This document shows positions 51,801-62,421 of a stretch of 64,000 bases of DNA, one piece after another. Origin of the DNA: Emiliania huxleyi CCMP1516 (taxonomy: Eukaryota; Haptophyta; Isochrysidales; Noelaerhabdaceae); NCBI RefSeq assembly GCF_000372725.1, contig NW_005202303.1, forward strand, positions 173,515 through 237,514. The letters are read 5' to 3'. The notes under the pieces are model-generated. The model did not search any database and was not told the origin of the DNA. It worked only from the letters and a program-made list of their open reading frames with translations. A program made the translations under genes and the position numbers. Positions within the stretch are counted from its first letter, which is position 1. Every line of letters begins with the position of its first letter.

Positions 51801-52975
51801 GAGGATCTCCTTGGCCTGCGTCGACGGGAAGGGCGGCACCGCGTCCTGCAGGAGAGTTCAGGGACGCTTAGGGCCCGCCGGTTGAGGGACGGTTGCAGCG
51901 CGACGGGAAGAGCGGCGTCCTGCAGCTGGCGCAGCTCGAGTGCGTACGCCTCTGGGATGAGGTCGGTGCGGATCGAGAGCGCCTGAGGGGGGTGAGCTGA
52001 GGATGGGGCCAAGCTAGGGCAGTCTAGGAGGGACGGTGCAGGAAGCGTCCAGGAGGAGTGTCTCGGAAGAGTCGGAGAGGCGCCTGCGCGAGCTTGATGA
52101 AGGTAAGTAATTAATCAAGGTAATTATTAATCAAGGAGAGGCGCCTGCGCGAGCTTGATGAAGGTAAATAATTAATCAAGGTAATTATTAATCAATTCAG
52201 AGGCGCCTGCGCGAGCTTGATGAAGGTAAATAATTAATGAAGGTAATTATTAATCAATTCAGAGGCGCCTGCGCGAGCTTGATGAAGGTAAATAATTAAT
52301 GAAGGTAATTATTAATCAATTCAGAGGCGCCTGCGCGAGCTTGATGAAGGTAGGCCCGAGCTGGGTCGCCAGCGCGAGCGCCTCCCGCCCGCGGTCGGCC
52401 TCGTTCGGCCACGGCTCCCCCTCCGGCGAGCCCGCCCGCTTGTACGCCGCGAAGTCGAGCGCGAGCTTGGCGTTGAAGCCGAACGTCAGCCAGCCGAGCC
52501 GAAGGAGGCGCGCCGCAACCTTGGGCAGCCGGGCGCGGTAGAAGCGGTTCGCCGCGGCCGGGTCGTAGCCCTTCGCGTTCGCCGGGTACGGCGCGCCCAG
52601 CGGAGCCTCGAGGTAGTCGCGCACCGCGGTGGCCACGACGACGAGCCCGACGCCCGCCGCCGCGATCGCGGGATTGCTGAGCAGCGCCGGATTGCTGAGC
52701 AGGCCGCCGATGCCGCCCAGCGTCGCCGCGCCGCTCGCAGCGGAGGCCTCGGCGAGCGCAGGGTCCAGGCTGCCGCCCAGCGCGGCAGCACCGCTCACAG
52801 TGGATGCCTCTACGAGGGCGGGATCTAGCGCCGAGCGAGCGGGCGGGTGCCGCACGACGTGCGGGAGGCTGCCGACATGGCGAGTCGTCCCTAATTGTGC
52901 CTGCTGAGTTGACCGCGGCGCGGGAGCAAATGTCGACAGCAGAGGCGTCACTAGTGCCGCGAAGGCCGCCACCAT
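48896..52975 (-). CDS. ABC1/UbiB-family atypical kinase (ABC1K), 13 exons
   Basis: Exons: 52975-52331, 51982-51917, 51845-51768, 51694-51452, 51383-51300, 51234-51051, 50940-50354, 50285-50190, 50098-49742, 49701-49666, 49582-49505, 49436-49232, 49161-48896. They sum to 974 codons plus stop, in frame. ABC1K proteins are ATP-binding regulators of quinone and lipid metabolism in plastids and mitochondria. Motifs: FIKLAQALSIRTDLIP (the KxGQ motif reads KLAQ), AAASIGQVYRGTL, VAVKVQRP, VLHCDPHPGNLL and ILDWGMTLG (DFG replaced by DWG). The N-terminus is hydrophobic and Ala/Ser-rich, consistent with a plastid target. The C-terminal 330 residues are an extension. Eleven of twelve introns begin GC, and almost all are bracketed by exon duplications. 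Exon 2/3 and 8/9 junctions could be one codon off. Confidence 0.9.
52080..52354. repeat. Five tandem copies of an exon fragment plus AT-rich filler
   Basis: GCGCCTGCGCGAGCTTGATG starts at 52080, 52141, 52203, 52265 and 52327 (periods 61, 62, 62, 62). Each is a copy of the end of ABC1K exon 1 (sense FIKLAQAP). They are separated by about 34 bp of AATAATTAATNAAGGTAATT-type filler. Only the 52327 copy is joined to the rest of exon 1; the other four lie in the intron. Each carries its own CAG|GC donor. Confidence 0.95.
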
Positions 52976-54908
52976 TTTCTGATTCGCCGGCGTCGGTTCG
53001 CGGAAGCGAATAAAAAATCAATTCAAGGAGAACGCCGTAAATCCTGCATGCGCTCTCGGATATTTTTTGTAGGCACCGTACCAAAAAACTACTCTGTTTT
53101 CGTCTACGAGTGGAAGGGGCGCAGGCGCAAACGAAGCAGCGTCGACGCACCTGTGTGAGTGGGATGGGAGCGGGAGTCGCTTCTTTCTCGCTGGCCAGCA
53201 GGGGCGAGGGCGAGGGCGGAAAGCAGAGGTCGCCTTGATGGCAATAGCAAAGCTCGGCCCTACCAACTCAAGGCTGCTGTGCAACCGCCGACATTGCGGT
53301 GTCCCGCACCATGTGGGCACGTCCCCTTCGACACCCGCTCCACTAGTCCCGCTCCCAGTGGCGCGGCTGCAGCTGTCAGTAAACAGCGCTCAGTGTGGGG
53401 GACCGACCCTCGTGGCTCGTGCGTCGTGGGGACCTGGGGCGGTTTCAGTCGTGACAGAGAGTGTCCCAGTGCCTCCCGCACCCAAGTTCTGCACTGACCG
53501 GGCTCCTGCCCGTGTCCCGGGCGTGGAGATGCGAGGGTCGCCCCCCCTTGCCCCACCACTTTGTGTGATGACTGATGTGTGTGTGGTCTGTGCGACTGTG
53601 GAGACGTTTACCTTACCATACCTTACCTGCACCTCCGTCTCCACGACCTGCAGCTGCAGCTGCACCTGGTGCACGGACCACCTTGTACCTACCTGGTCGA
53701 TGGTCGAAATCTGGCTTATAAAGCAGTGACAGAGCTCAGACACTCAGACACACTCTGTGTCCCAGTGGGGGTACGGGTAGCAGTCCGGGGAGCGCGAGAG
53801 CCGAGCGCGATGTAGGCATGTAGCGCGCTGTGTGTGCACAGACAGTCATGGCCCGAGGCGTCGCCCGCCACGCTCGTTGTGGCGCGCGGGTGCTTGCCAC
53901 GCCGCCGGGCTGTCCGGGCAGCCTCTATCTGGCTGCCGACAGAGAGAGGCGGCGGCGGCTCCGAGTGCGCGTCATGCAGCGGGACCAACCCCCTTGCGAC
54001 CCGCGACAGAGGGAGCGGGTCGTGGGCTGGCTGGTGGCCCGCGAGCTGAGCCGCATTCCTAGGGAATACCGAGGTACGGCCCGGAGGAGCCCCACCCTGA
54101 CGGGTTCACCTTACTTACGGGGTAATCGTGGCATTTCGAATTCGAAATGTTGTTGGTGTCGACGGCGTACTTGTTCGAGTCGTTCCGGGGCTGGGTGCGG
54201 TCGATGGGTGGGCCGATCCAGTTGGGACCGTTGACGATGTCCTTTCCCTCGAGGCTGGATGGTTTTGTCCTCGTCACTGATTTTTTCTTCTCATTCTTGT
54301 ACAGGGTCTTGTAGACCGCACCGCAGTATAGTAGGCCTGGGGGCCGAGTACGCCTTGTGCAGCACCTCCGAGTCGTCAACGGTCCCGTTTGGCGGACCCG
54401 GCCGGACAGTCCAGGTACAGGAAAAGCGGGGAGCGGGGCCCGATCCAAGGAGCACCCCGCCGGCCCGGGAGGGCTGTGTCCTGTGAATTTCGGCGCGGGC
54501 GGAAGGCCTGCAGACGCTCAACCCCAGCCTGAGCTGCCGAATCCTCCCGGCTAATCCCCTGACCTGCCACCTGAAACGGGACAACATTACACCACCTCAC
54601 ACACACTCCCCCCTCAGGGCTAAGCAGTGCGCGGGCCCACCCGACTCTAGGCGAGGCGTCGACCACTCCTTCGGAATAGCTCTGTCAGTGGCTGCACTAG
54701 ACGCCCAGAGATGGCGCGCGGCGCGGGCGGATGACTGGAAGAGAAAATGCGGAGATGCTAGCTCGCAGGAAGATGTGCTCAGCCAAGGGTGTCGGGATGA
54801 GGGGAATGTGTGAGTGTGAGGGGTGCACCAACCGCTGAGTTTTTGTGCCTTAGTTTCAAAACTAACCGTTTTTTTTCGTGAGAGAGAGTGACTTGTAAAA
54901 CTCTTTTC
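52976..54908. other. Long spacer with weak ORFs only
   Basis: No supported gene. Two low-confidence candidates: plus 53830-54234 (VMQRDQPPCDPRQRERVVGW) and minus 54448-54059 (GKDIVNGPNWIGPPIDRTQP, NSKCHDYPVSKVNPSGWGSS). The latter is the more protein-like and overlaps a palindromic TTCGAATTCGAA (54136-54148). Neither has a recognised family. Confidence 0.35.
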
Positions 54909-56072
54909 TCAACACGTTGGCCCGCCGGCGTCCGGGATCGCCCCGGCCCTCACCAGCACGAGCGCGAAGAGGCTTCCCAGCAGCGCCCCCACCTGGTTCG
55001 CAAGCCCGACGTAGCCCGTCCCTCCCGCGTTGGAGGCGGCAACAAAGGCGGACGTGACGACCAGGCCATGGAGGACCGAGGAGAGGCACACCAAGGGCAG
55101 CGAGACTGCGGTTGGTGGCGGAGCGGCGCGAGCGGCGGCGGCGACGGCACCAGCCAGGATGGCGGCCTGCGTGGCGTTTGCAACGACATAGCCCTGGAGC
55201 GGGTGGTAGGAGGCGGCGAGCCGGCCGAGGACAGAGCTCCCGTTCCACAGGGCTGTCAGCCAAAAGAGGGCGTCCGCATCGCACACGCTTGGGTTCAAAT
55301 AGGGCAGCAGGCTCGGCATCGCAAAGTTGAGCACGCAAGTTACGGATACGCCAACCAGCGGATATTCGCCCGCCGATCTGAGGCCGCGGCCGTGTCGCGC
55401 CGCCCATCCGCGAAGGGTGCCCTTGTGCTCCTCTGTCTCGAGTCGGGGAGCCTCGGAGCACTTTGCCGTCGCCGCGTTGGCTCGCAGCCACGCCTGTCCG
55501 AGCAGGCCCGCCAACTGGACGACGCCCACACCAATAAAGTACTCGCGCGAGCCAAATCGCTCGCCGCCGTCCGCAGCATACGCGAGTATCTGCGCGGCGA
55601 GGCCGCAGGCGCCAACGCCAGCCGACAGGGCGGCGACGCTCACGCGGCCGCGAAAGGTGGCGGCATACGGAAAGAAACAGACCATCGCAGTCGTCCCGAC
55701 GAGCCCAGCTGCCGCTGCCCCGATGAGCAGGCCGAGCGACGTCGAGGCGGTTTGAAGACGCGAGCCCACGAGGCAGAGCCAAGCGGCGGTAGCGAGACCG
55801 AGCCCGAGAAGCGAGCAGGTGAGATGCTCGCTATTCGCATCAACCCATCCTTCGGGGGCGAGGAGGACCAGCGCTGCTGGAGCGACGTTGCAGACCTGCA
55901 CAGCGACATCGATCGATGAGAAGAGCGCATAGCCCTCGGGGGCGCTCCGAATCTCCCACACCGCAGACGCAAAGACACCACTCACAAGCGTCCATGAGGA
56001 GGCGCCGACAAGGAAGAGCGCGACACCATCTGGCCAGGCGCCGTGCTGTTGTGCCTCGTGGGAAGAGCGCAT
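54909..56072 (-). CDS. SLC52-like (riboflavin transporter) membrane protein
   Basis: Single exon, 387 aa with about ten hydrophobic segments. The first helix GASSWTLVSGVFASAVWEIR, then PEGYALFSSIDVAVQVCNVA, and FFPYAATFRGRVSVAALSAG match the layout of SLC52/RFT riboflavin transporters (GSW.A..G...E, pair of helices with Q.aN, F.p.L......l..G). The C-terminal half has the conserved GYVGLANQVGALLGSLFALV. Same strand as the MysD-like gene and 319 bp downstream of its stop. Substrate not proven; some family members carry other solutes. Confidence 0.65.
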   Translation of the reverse strand: MRSSHEAQQHGAWPDGVALFLVGASSWTLVSGVFASAVWEIRSAPEGYALFSSIDVAVQVCNVAPAALVLLAPEGWVDANSEHLTCSLLGLGLATAAWLCLVGSRLQTASTSLGLLIGAAAAGLVGTTAMVCFFPYAATFRGRVSVAALSAGVGACGLAAQILAYAADGGERFGSREYFIGVGVVQLAGLLGQAWLRANAATAKCSEAPRLETEEHKGTLRGWAARHGRGLRSAGEYPLVGVSVTCVLNFAMPSLLPYLNPSVCDADALFWLTALWNGSSVLGRLAASYHPLQGYVVANATQAAILAGAVAAAARAAPPPTAVSLPLVCLSSVLHGLVVTSAFVAASNAGGTGYVGLANQVGALLGSLFALVLVRAGAIPDAGGPTC

Positions 56073-56391
56073 GCATGGAACGACAAGCGCACAAGGGACG
56101 AACGCAGCAGTGAGAATTTTACAATCTCAACACTGGCCACAGAAAATTTACGACGAAGCGCCTCGCACAAACTGGGCACGGGACTGCGCGCACTGGCACG
56201 TAAAAAACGCATGGGCTTTCAAGTACCAGGGGGTAAGGTACGGTACACTTCTCAACAGTGGTGGGCGCAAGGGTCCGACCAGCGACCACACACACTCACG
56301 ACGGACACAACTCTCGCTGTCACAGACCCTTTGGGCAAAAGCTCTAGGGCAAAAGCCTCCCATACGCACGTCTCATCTCCGGGGGGCGCGC

Positions 56392-57677
56392 TCAGGTCGC
56401 GGTCGTCACGATCGAGCAGGGCGAGGTGGATCGAGCTGCAGCCTTCATGCCCAGCTTCTGCGACGCATCGAACGGCTTGGGCTTGCGCGCCGCGGCGCGG
56501 CGTAGCATCGTGTGGAAGAGCTGCGGGTGCTGCAGCTCGGGCCGGTCCGTCTTGGAGGCCATGCCAATCATCGCCGACTCGCGCGCGAAGGAGCAGACGG
56601 GCTGGCACTCGAGCATGTACACCTCGCCTTCGGGGTCAACCCGGAAGTCGAAGATGGAGAAGTCGCGGCAGCGGAGCGCCTTGTGGGCGCGCCGGGCCGC
56701 CTCGCCGAGCTTGGCGGTGAGCGCGTCGTCGAGCGGCGCGGGGCAGACGGAGCGGCGGAAGTCGGGCGCCTCCTCGCGGTTGGTGGCGAAGAACTTGTCG
56801 GCGTCGGGCAGCCCCTCCTCCGTCACAGAGATCTTGTCGGTGGACGTGCGCATCGGGTGCTCGGGCGTGAGCAGGTACTCGGTGGCGGGCAGCAGGATTG
56901 ACGGCTCGCCCGCCTCGTCCTCGACCACCGCAACGCGGATCTCGCGGCCGAGCGGGATGAACTTCTCGCAGACCACCTTGCTGTCAAACTTGAACGCCTC
57001 CACGAGCGACGCGCGCAGCTCGCCCGCCTCCTCCACCTTGGAGATGCCCATCGAGTTATCCTCGCAGCACGGCTTGAGGACGAATGGGTACCCGACCGTC
57101 GGCGTCTGGACGCGGCGGGTAGGGCGCGGAAATGAGAGGCAGCAGCGGAGTGAGCGCGAGGGCAACTGGAATATGCGGGAGAGCAACAGCGGGAGGGCGG
57201 CAGCGGTGAGGTCAGCGCCTGGTCGGGCGAATGGAGGAGCTCGCCAGGCGGCACCGGTACGCCCGCGGCGGCGGCCACGGCCTTCGTCTGCTGCTTGTCG
57301 GTGATCAGGGCCATGCATTCGGCCGTGTTGCCAACCAGCGGCACGCCGATCAGATCAAAGATCGAGCGATACTGAGTGTATCCGGGCCAGCAGAACATAT
57401 GCGGGACGCAGACGTCGAAGTCGGAGGCGGCGAGCGTGCTCAGCGCTGCTCCGTGCTCGAGCTTGGGCGCATCGTCGATTGTCCCCTGGTCGAGGTCGGG
57501 CACGATGCACCATGCGCCTCCGGGCAGGACGACGGCAAAGGTGAACTCGAACGAGGCCTTGGTCGCCTCGTCGGAGGAGCCAGCGAGCATTTGACGGGCG
57601 TAATGGACGGAGATCATGCTGTAGTACTGCGAGACGGGCGAGCCAGCAACGTGGAGCACGCGGAGGCTGGCTACCAT
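56392..57677 (-). CDS. mysD: MysD-like D-Ala-D-Ala-ligase-type ATP-grasp enzyme
   Basis: Exons 57677-57219 and 57105-56392 (intron GC-AG, 113 nt) give 390 aa. The N-terminal part (SLRVLHVAGSPVSQYYSMIS, HMFCWPGYTQYRSIFDL, VPLVGNTAECMALITDKQQT) and PVPPGELL follow cyanobacterial MysD closely. The ATP-grasp part has YPFVLKPCCEDNSMGISKV, CRDFSIFDFRVDPEGEVYML and the metal-binding ECQP. MysD condenses mycosporine-glycine with a second amino acid to give disubstituted MAAs such as shinorine. Its divergent neighbour is MysC-like, which strongly supports the assignment. A plain D-Ala-D-Ala ligase is less likely because ligand loops differ. No obvious plastid signal; probably cytosolic. Confidence 0.85.
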
Positions 57678-58126
57678 GGCTCGGCAGTGTGGTTGGGCGA
57701 AGATGAGCTGCGAAGATGATGACACGTTCGCGTCGGGTTCTCGGCAATTCATTGAAGTTTCTAGACACAATTCTAGACACGAGGCAAGGGACAGTTTTTC
57801 AGTGTATGTGTGTGCTCTCTCTCTCTCTCAGTGTACTTTTAGCTTACTGGTGTAGCTGTTACGTTTTGTTTGGATTCCTATCTATCGCAAAAATCTGGAG
57901 AAGGTTTTCTAAAATCTGTGAATGAATCTTTCAGTCTGTCTGACCAGTGATGGCCTGCCATGTCTGCGGTGGCCCGGGGGGGACTTTGGTTGGAAATGCC
58001 GTGGTTGGAACTTGGAGCACTTGGAGTGCCGTCTGTGGAATTCTCAAGAGTTTTGTGCAACATTCACCCGAAAACTCCGTGACTTCATCACGAAAGCACG
58101 GGACTTTGCAAAGCAAGAGCTCCGCC
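57678..58126. promoter_or_regulatory. Bidirectional promoter region between MysD-like and MysC-like genes
   Basis: 449 bp between two divergent start codons, less GC-rich than the flanks. It contains (CT)n at about 57817-57830, GTTTTTCAGTGTATG (57793) like the MITE end at 35520, and both start contexts (GCCATGG for each gene). No TATA box is obvious. Co-regulation, for example by light or UV, is inference. Confidence 0.5.
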
Positions 58127-60064
58127 ATGGGCTACGCCACCCCGATTGACATCAGCGACGAGGACATGCTCTACTCTGTCCTCATCAGGCCGATCTCGCC
58201 TAAGACGGAGTACGCAAAGCAGAGGCCGGCTACGCCTACAGAGCTCAGCACCTCCTCCGACGACATCTCCAGCGACAACGAGTCCATTTGCGCGTACAAG
58301 CTGCGCCCGGTTACGCCCATCTTGACGGAGACGAGCACCTCTGACGTTTACTCCTCCGACACCGACACCGAGTTCGCCTCAGAGAGGACGCCAGAGGCTG
58401 ACCCAGCGGAGCTCGAGCCGGCCGAGTGCGCTGTTGCACCGAGGACGTGGCGGCAGGCGATCGAGCCGCGCCTCTGGTCGGTCGCGACGCTGGTCGGCAT
58501 CTTTGCCTGCGCGCCCCTCGTTGTCGCCTGCTGGGCCGTGCTCGTGGCCCTCGGGAGAACCTTTGGCGAGCGGCTTGCGGCCATCGGCGGCAAGCGGTGC
58601 GACGAGGTGAAGCCCAACGGCAAGGTTGCCATCGTCTCGGGAGGCAAGATGACCAAGGCCTACGTGATTGCGCGGCAGCTCAAGGCGCAGGGGTGCCGCG
58701 TCGTCCTCCTTGAGACGTCCAAGTATTGGATGGTCGCCTCGCGCGCGAGCAACTGCGTCGACCGCTTTGCGATGGTGCCGCTGCCGGAGAAGGACCTCGC
58801 CGGCTACCTCGACGCGGTGCGCGCGCTCGCCATCGAGGAGAAGGCCGACCTCTTCATTCCCGTCACCTCGCCCGCGGCGTCCGAGTACGAGGCGCAGGTT
58901 GCGCCCGTCCTGCCCGCTGGTTGCGTCTCGTGGTCGCTCGACCTGGAAACCGTGCGCGACCTGGACGACAAGACCGCCTTCTGCAGCAGCGCGGAGAGGC
59001 TCGGACTGCCCGCGCCGCGCTCGCACCGCGTGGCGTCCGACGAGGAGGCGCACGCCTTCAACGAGAAGCTCCTCGCGGAGGCGGCTACGGCCACGGCTGG
59101 CGCGGAGACGCGCTACATCCTCAAGAGCCTCGCCTACGACTCTATGCACCGGCTCGACCTCTTCACGCTGCCCTGCGCGCCCGACGTGCTCGACGCCTAC
59201 CTCGCCAAGCTCCACACCGACGGCGCGGCAATCACGCAGGCCAGGCCGCGGCGCCACTCCCGCCGCCAGCCCTGAGCCGCGCGCCTCACGCCGCCCCCCT
59301 CTCCTCCCGCCGCTCGCAGGAGAACCCGTGGATCATCCAGACCTTTGTGGTCGGCGACGAGTACTCGACGTGTGCGCTCGTCAAGGAGGGCCGCCTGCTC
59401 GCCTTCACCGACAACCGCGCGTGCCTCTCCTGCTTCAACTACACGCCCGCACGCAGCGAGGCGCTGCGCTCGTGGGTGCGCGACTTTTGCGCCGCGCGGC
59501 GGCTGAGCGGGGTTGTCTGCATCGACTTCATCGTCGACGCGCAGAGCGGCACGCCGTACGCGATCGAGTGCAACCCGCGCTTCTCGTCGAACGTGCTCAA
59601 CCTGTTTTGGAACCCCCCTTTTGGGGGGGCCCTCTTCCGCCCCCACAAGGGGGTTGCCCGGGGGGACCCCCCCCGGGCCCAGGGGGAAAGGTTTTTCCTT
59701 TTTGGGGGGGGGGGGGGCCCCCCCTCCCGGGAAACGGGAAGGGAGGGCCGTTTTTCCCCAAAGCCCCCGCCCCTGGGGAAAGGGGGGAGTTGAGGCCTTT
59801 TTTTGGCCCCCCCCCCCCCCCCCCCCCCTGCAGATCTGGGCGCTGCTCTCCAAGAGGCCCTTCTCCTTGCGATCCGCGGGCGCGCTCCTGTCGACGGTGG
59901 CGACGAAGAAGGACGCCTACTTTGACGTGGCGGATCCGCTGCCCTTCATCGCGCACCTCTTTGTGCACATCCCCGCGCTCCTCGCGCGCAACTTGAGCAC
60001 CGGCAACAAGTGGGCTAAGATCGACCCGTGCATTGGAAAGTTGACGGAGGAGAATGGCGACTAG
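58127..60064 (+). CDS. mysC: MysC-like ATP-grasp mycosporine-glycine synthase
   Basis: Exons 58127-59239, 59320-~59615 and 59834-60064. MysC joins glycine to 4-deoxygadusol to make mycosporine-glycine. The core reads VAIVSGGKMTKAYVIARQLK, VVLLETSKYWMVASRASNCV, PVTSPAASEYEAQVAPVLP, YILKSLAYDSMHRLDL, NPWIIQTFVVGDEYSTCALV, CIDFIVDAQSGTPYAIECNP. It ends KWAKIDPCIGKLTEENGD. Order, spacing and the ending match cyanobacterial MysC. A hydrophobic segment at about 117-141 precedes the core, as in cyanobacteria; the first 110 residues are an acidic, Ser/Thr-rich extension. Intron 1 begins GC. The junction of exons 2 and 3 lies in a homopolymer-rich stretch that looks like poor sequence, so up to about 70 residues may be missing. 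Confidence 0.9.
59608..59832. other. Homopolymer-rich, probably low-quality sequence
   Basis: Runs of G, C and T (for example 14 G and 20 C) separated by words such as AACCCCCCTTTTGGGGGGGC. This is unlike any other intron here and interrupts a conserved coding region of the MysC-like gene. It resembles collapsed or miscalled reads at an assembly gap edge. Confidence 0.6.
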
Positions 60065-62280
60065 CGCCCCCGCGATCTACTCGGACTCAAACGCCCGGTC
60101 GACGGGCAGGGAGGCGGGTCGTCGCGCGAAACAGTGCTTCTGGTGGGTGTCCGCGACGTGATAGAAGGAAGTCGAGCCCGTGTCCACCGCCAGCTTCCCG
60201 CTGCGTGCTGGCTGGGTCGTGAACATCGTGTCTGCGTGCTGGCTGCGTGCGTGGCACGCATTCGAGGCCCGCATATGTCTGGCAGCCAAACGTTCCTCCG
60301 TCTCTCTTCGCCGTGTAGTAAGAGGGTTCGGTATAGGGCGTCGTCGTCACCTTTTCTTTTTTTGAAAAGGTTCACCTCCGCATGGAGGACCGCCCTTCGG
60401 GCACCATCACGCCCTCCGGGCATACTCCGAACTCCCACACGCCAATACACGCGCGGCCGGCGCCTCTCATGCCCTTCTCCAGGCACACCGCGTGAAAACT
60501 GCGCGTACGTCCCCGCGCGCACGCAAACACGCGCAGCGCCTTTCAGAGCTGTGCCCATGTGCGTCTGCCCTGTGCTGGCGCCCCATGGCCGTCCCGCGCC
60601 GCCCGCACCAGCTGCGCGCCCCTCGCACCACCAGAGGCAGCCGCATATCCACTCACGCCGCGACGCGCGCGCCGCAGCACACCTCACCAGCACACCTGCG
60701 CCTTTTTGCGCCCTGTGCAGGCTCTGCAGACTGCTTCTGGCATCTCATAAGCGGCTGTACCAGGACGCGCCGCGAGTGAGACGCAGATCCGGCACCGCGC
60801 AGGCGCGCACGCACGCCCGCACGCGCGCGCGCGCGCGCGCGCTTCCGCTCTCTGCTGCACAGACTGCCAGCCTGCACACACAGCATACAACACCATGTGC
60901 ACGCATACGCCTGACGATGCAGCCCGCACTCCACAACAATAGCCTGCCTCACGCCTCACCACGCCACCCCGCGCTCACACCGCCAGCAGCCCGATCAGAG
61001 AAACTGCAGCGCGCGCCTCTGCACGCCTGCAGTCTCTCTGCACTCTGAGCCTTCTCAATCCACCCCGCCGCCGCGCCTCCCCGGGCACACCGCAGCGAAG
61101 ATGTGAGTCGAAGTATTGGATATCGGCCGAGCCTGCGCCTGCCGCACACAGCTCTTTTTACTGCCAAAGCATAAAAAGAAAAACACGAGGGCGACTTGCA
61201 CTTTGGTCTTTGGACTTTGCACTTTGCACTTTGCACTAAGCGCAAATTTTACGTATGTGCATAGTGCAACGAAAAAACACCGGAACCCACTTCCCCCCTC
61301 CCCCCCCGAGATTCAGAAAATAAAAGAAAAACAGCCTAACCCCACAGTAGGAATAACGCCGAGTGCCAGACCACCAGGGGGCAAGTGTGTGTAGCACCTT
61401 CGACCCCGATCTAAAGGCCCGGGTTCGGGTTTATCTCGGACATGTTTTTGGCCACACAAAGAAGTCACTGTGAGAGTCATTTTGTTGAAACAAAAGAGAA
61501 ACGATTTATCACCTTGACAAACAGCGACGACCAGCAGCAACGACCTAGAGCAGCGTCCTGCCGAGTGTGTGTAGCACCGACGCAGACGCACCCCAGGCAC
61601 TACACTACGACGGCTAGGCAGACCTCACCAGTCCGATAAGGATCAACTGGAAGGTTGAACCTCGAGCTTAGACAGAACGGGCGCGACAGACTCCAGGGGA
61701 GATCGCGCTCTACTCGGGGCACCAAGGAGGAAAACCGAAACCGTTTGGGTGCCCCACAACAACCCAAACGCCACAACCCAAGCGCCACACCTCCCCCCCA
61801 CGTCCCCCCCCCCTTGGGGACGTAGCGCACGCCCTTGCTCGGAGAGAGTGGGGGGGGAGGGGGGGTGGGGGAATAGGAGGAGCCAACGAGCTCGGAGTAA
61901 GGTCCACAGTAGAGAGGCCGGCATTTAAGGCGTAACTTCACCCTCGCTCACCTCGAGTATATCTAGGCGCCCTGGTGCAGTCGGTCTTCGGATCAGCGGC
62001 CAGCTTCCCATCTAGGGCAGGGAACCCCCAGCGACGCTAGTGTGGCCTACGGTAGCCATAGCTTGTACGCGATCCCGGGGCAGGGGGGTGTGGACTCTGG
62101 AGCTCCAAGAGAGGATAGAGAGAGGAAGGGAGATTGGTGTGCCGGTTTTTTGAGCTAGCAATTTTTTTTTTTTTTTTTTTAGGGCGTCGTCGTCATCGGA
62201 CGCGGGTCGCAGGAAAACGCATGGAGGCATCACACAAGTCGGACACAACTCAAGTCTAGAGTTTGGGGAGCTGTCTGGCT
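60065..62280. other. No gene recognised
   Basis: Contains C/A-rich sequence (60400-61060), CACTTTG repeats at 61196-61240, two copies of GAGTGTGTGTAGCACC or CAAGTGTGTGTAGCACC (about 61383 and 61564), G-rich and C-rich runs at 61795-61870, and a run of about 22 T at 62161-62181. The short frames on both strands look like chance. Confidence 0.5.
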
Positions 62281-62421
62281 GCTACATGCTTCGACTAAAG
62301 TCAGGAACAGGGCGGAAGCGGAAACGCGTCTCTTCAGATCCGGGATATTCCTGACGAATGTCCTTGAGCTGCCGTGGCGCGCGCCCGGTCGAGCGCGCCC
62401 ACATTGGCTTCACTCGGGCCC

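Noticed and set aside
52080-52354. Regularly spaced repeats resembling a CRISPR array
   Set aside because: The spacers are near-identical AT filler and the repeats are exon sequence of a eukaryotic gene; period and context rule out CRISPR.
53830-54448. Overlapping ORFs on both strands as genes
   Set aside because: Mutually exclusive, without families or splice support; mentioned only as weak candidates.
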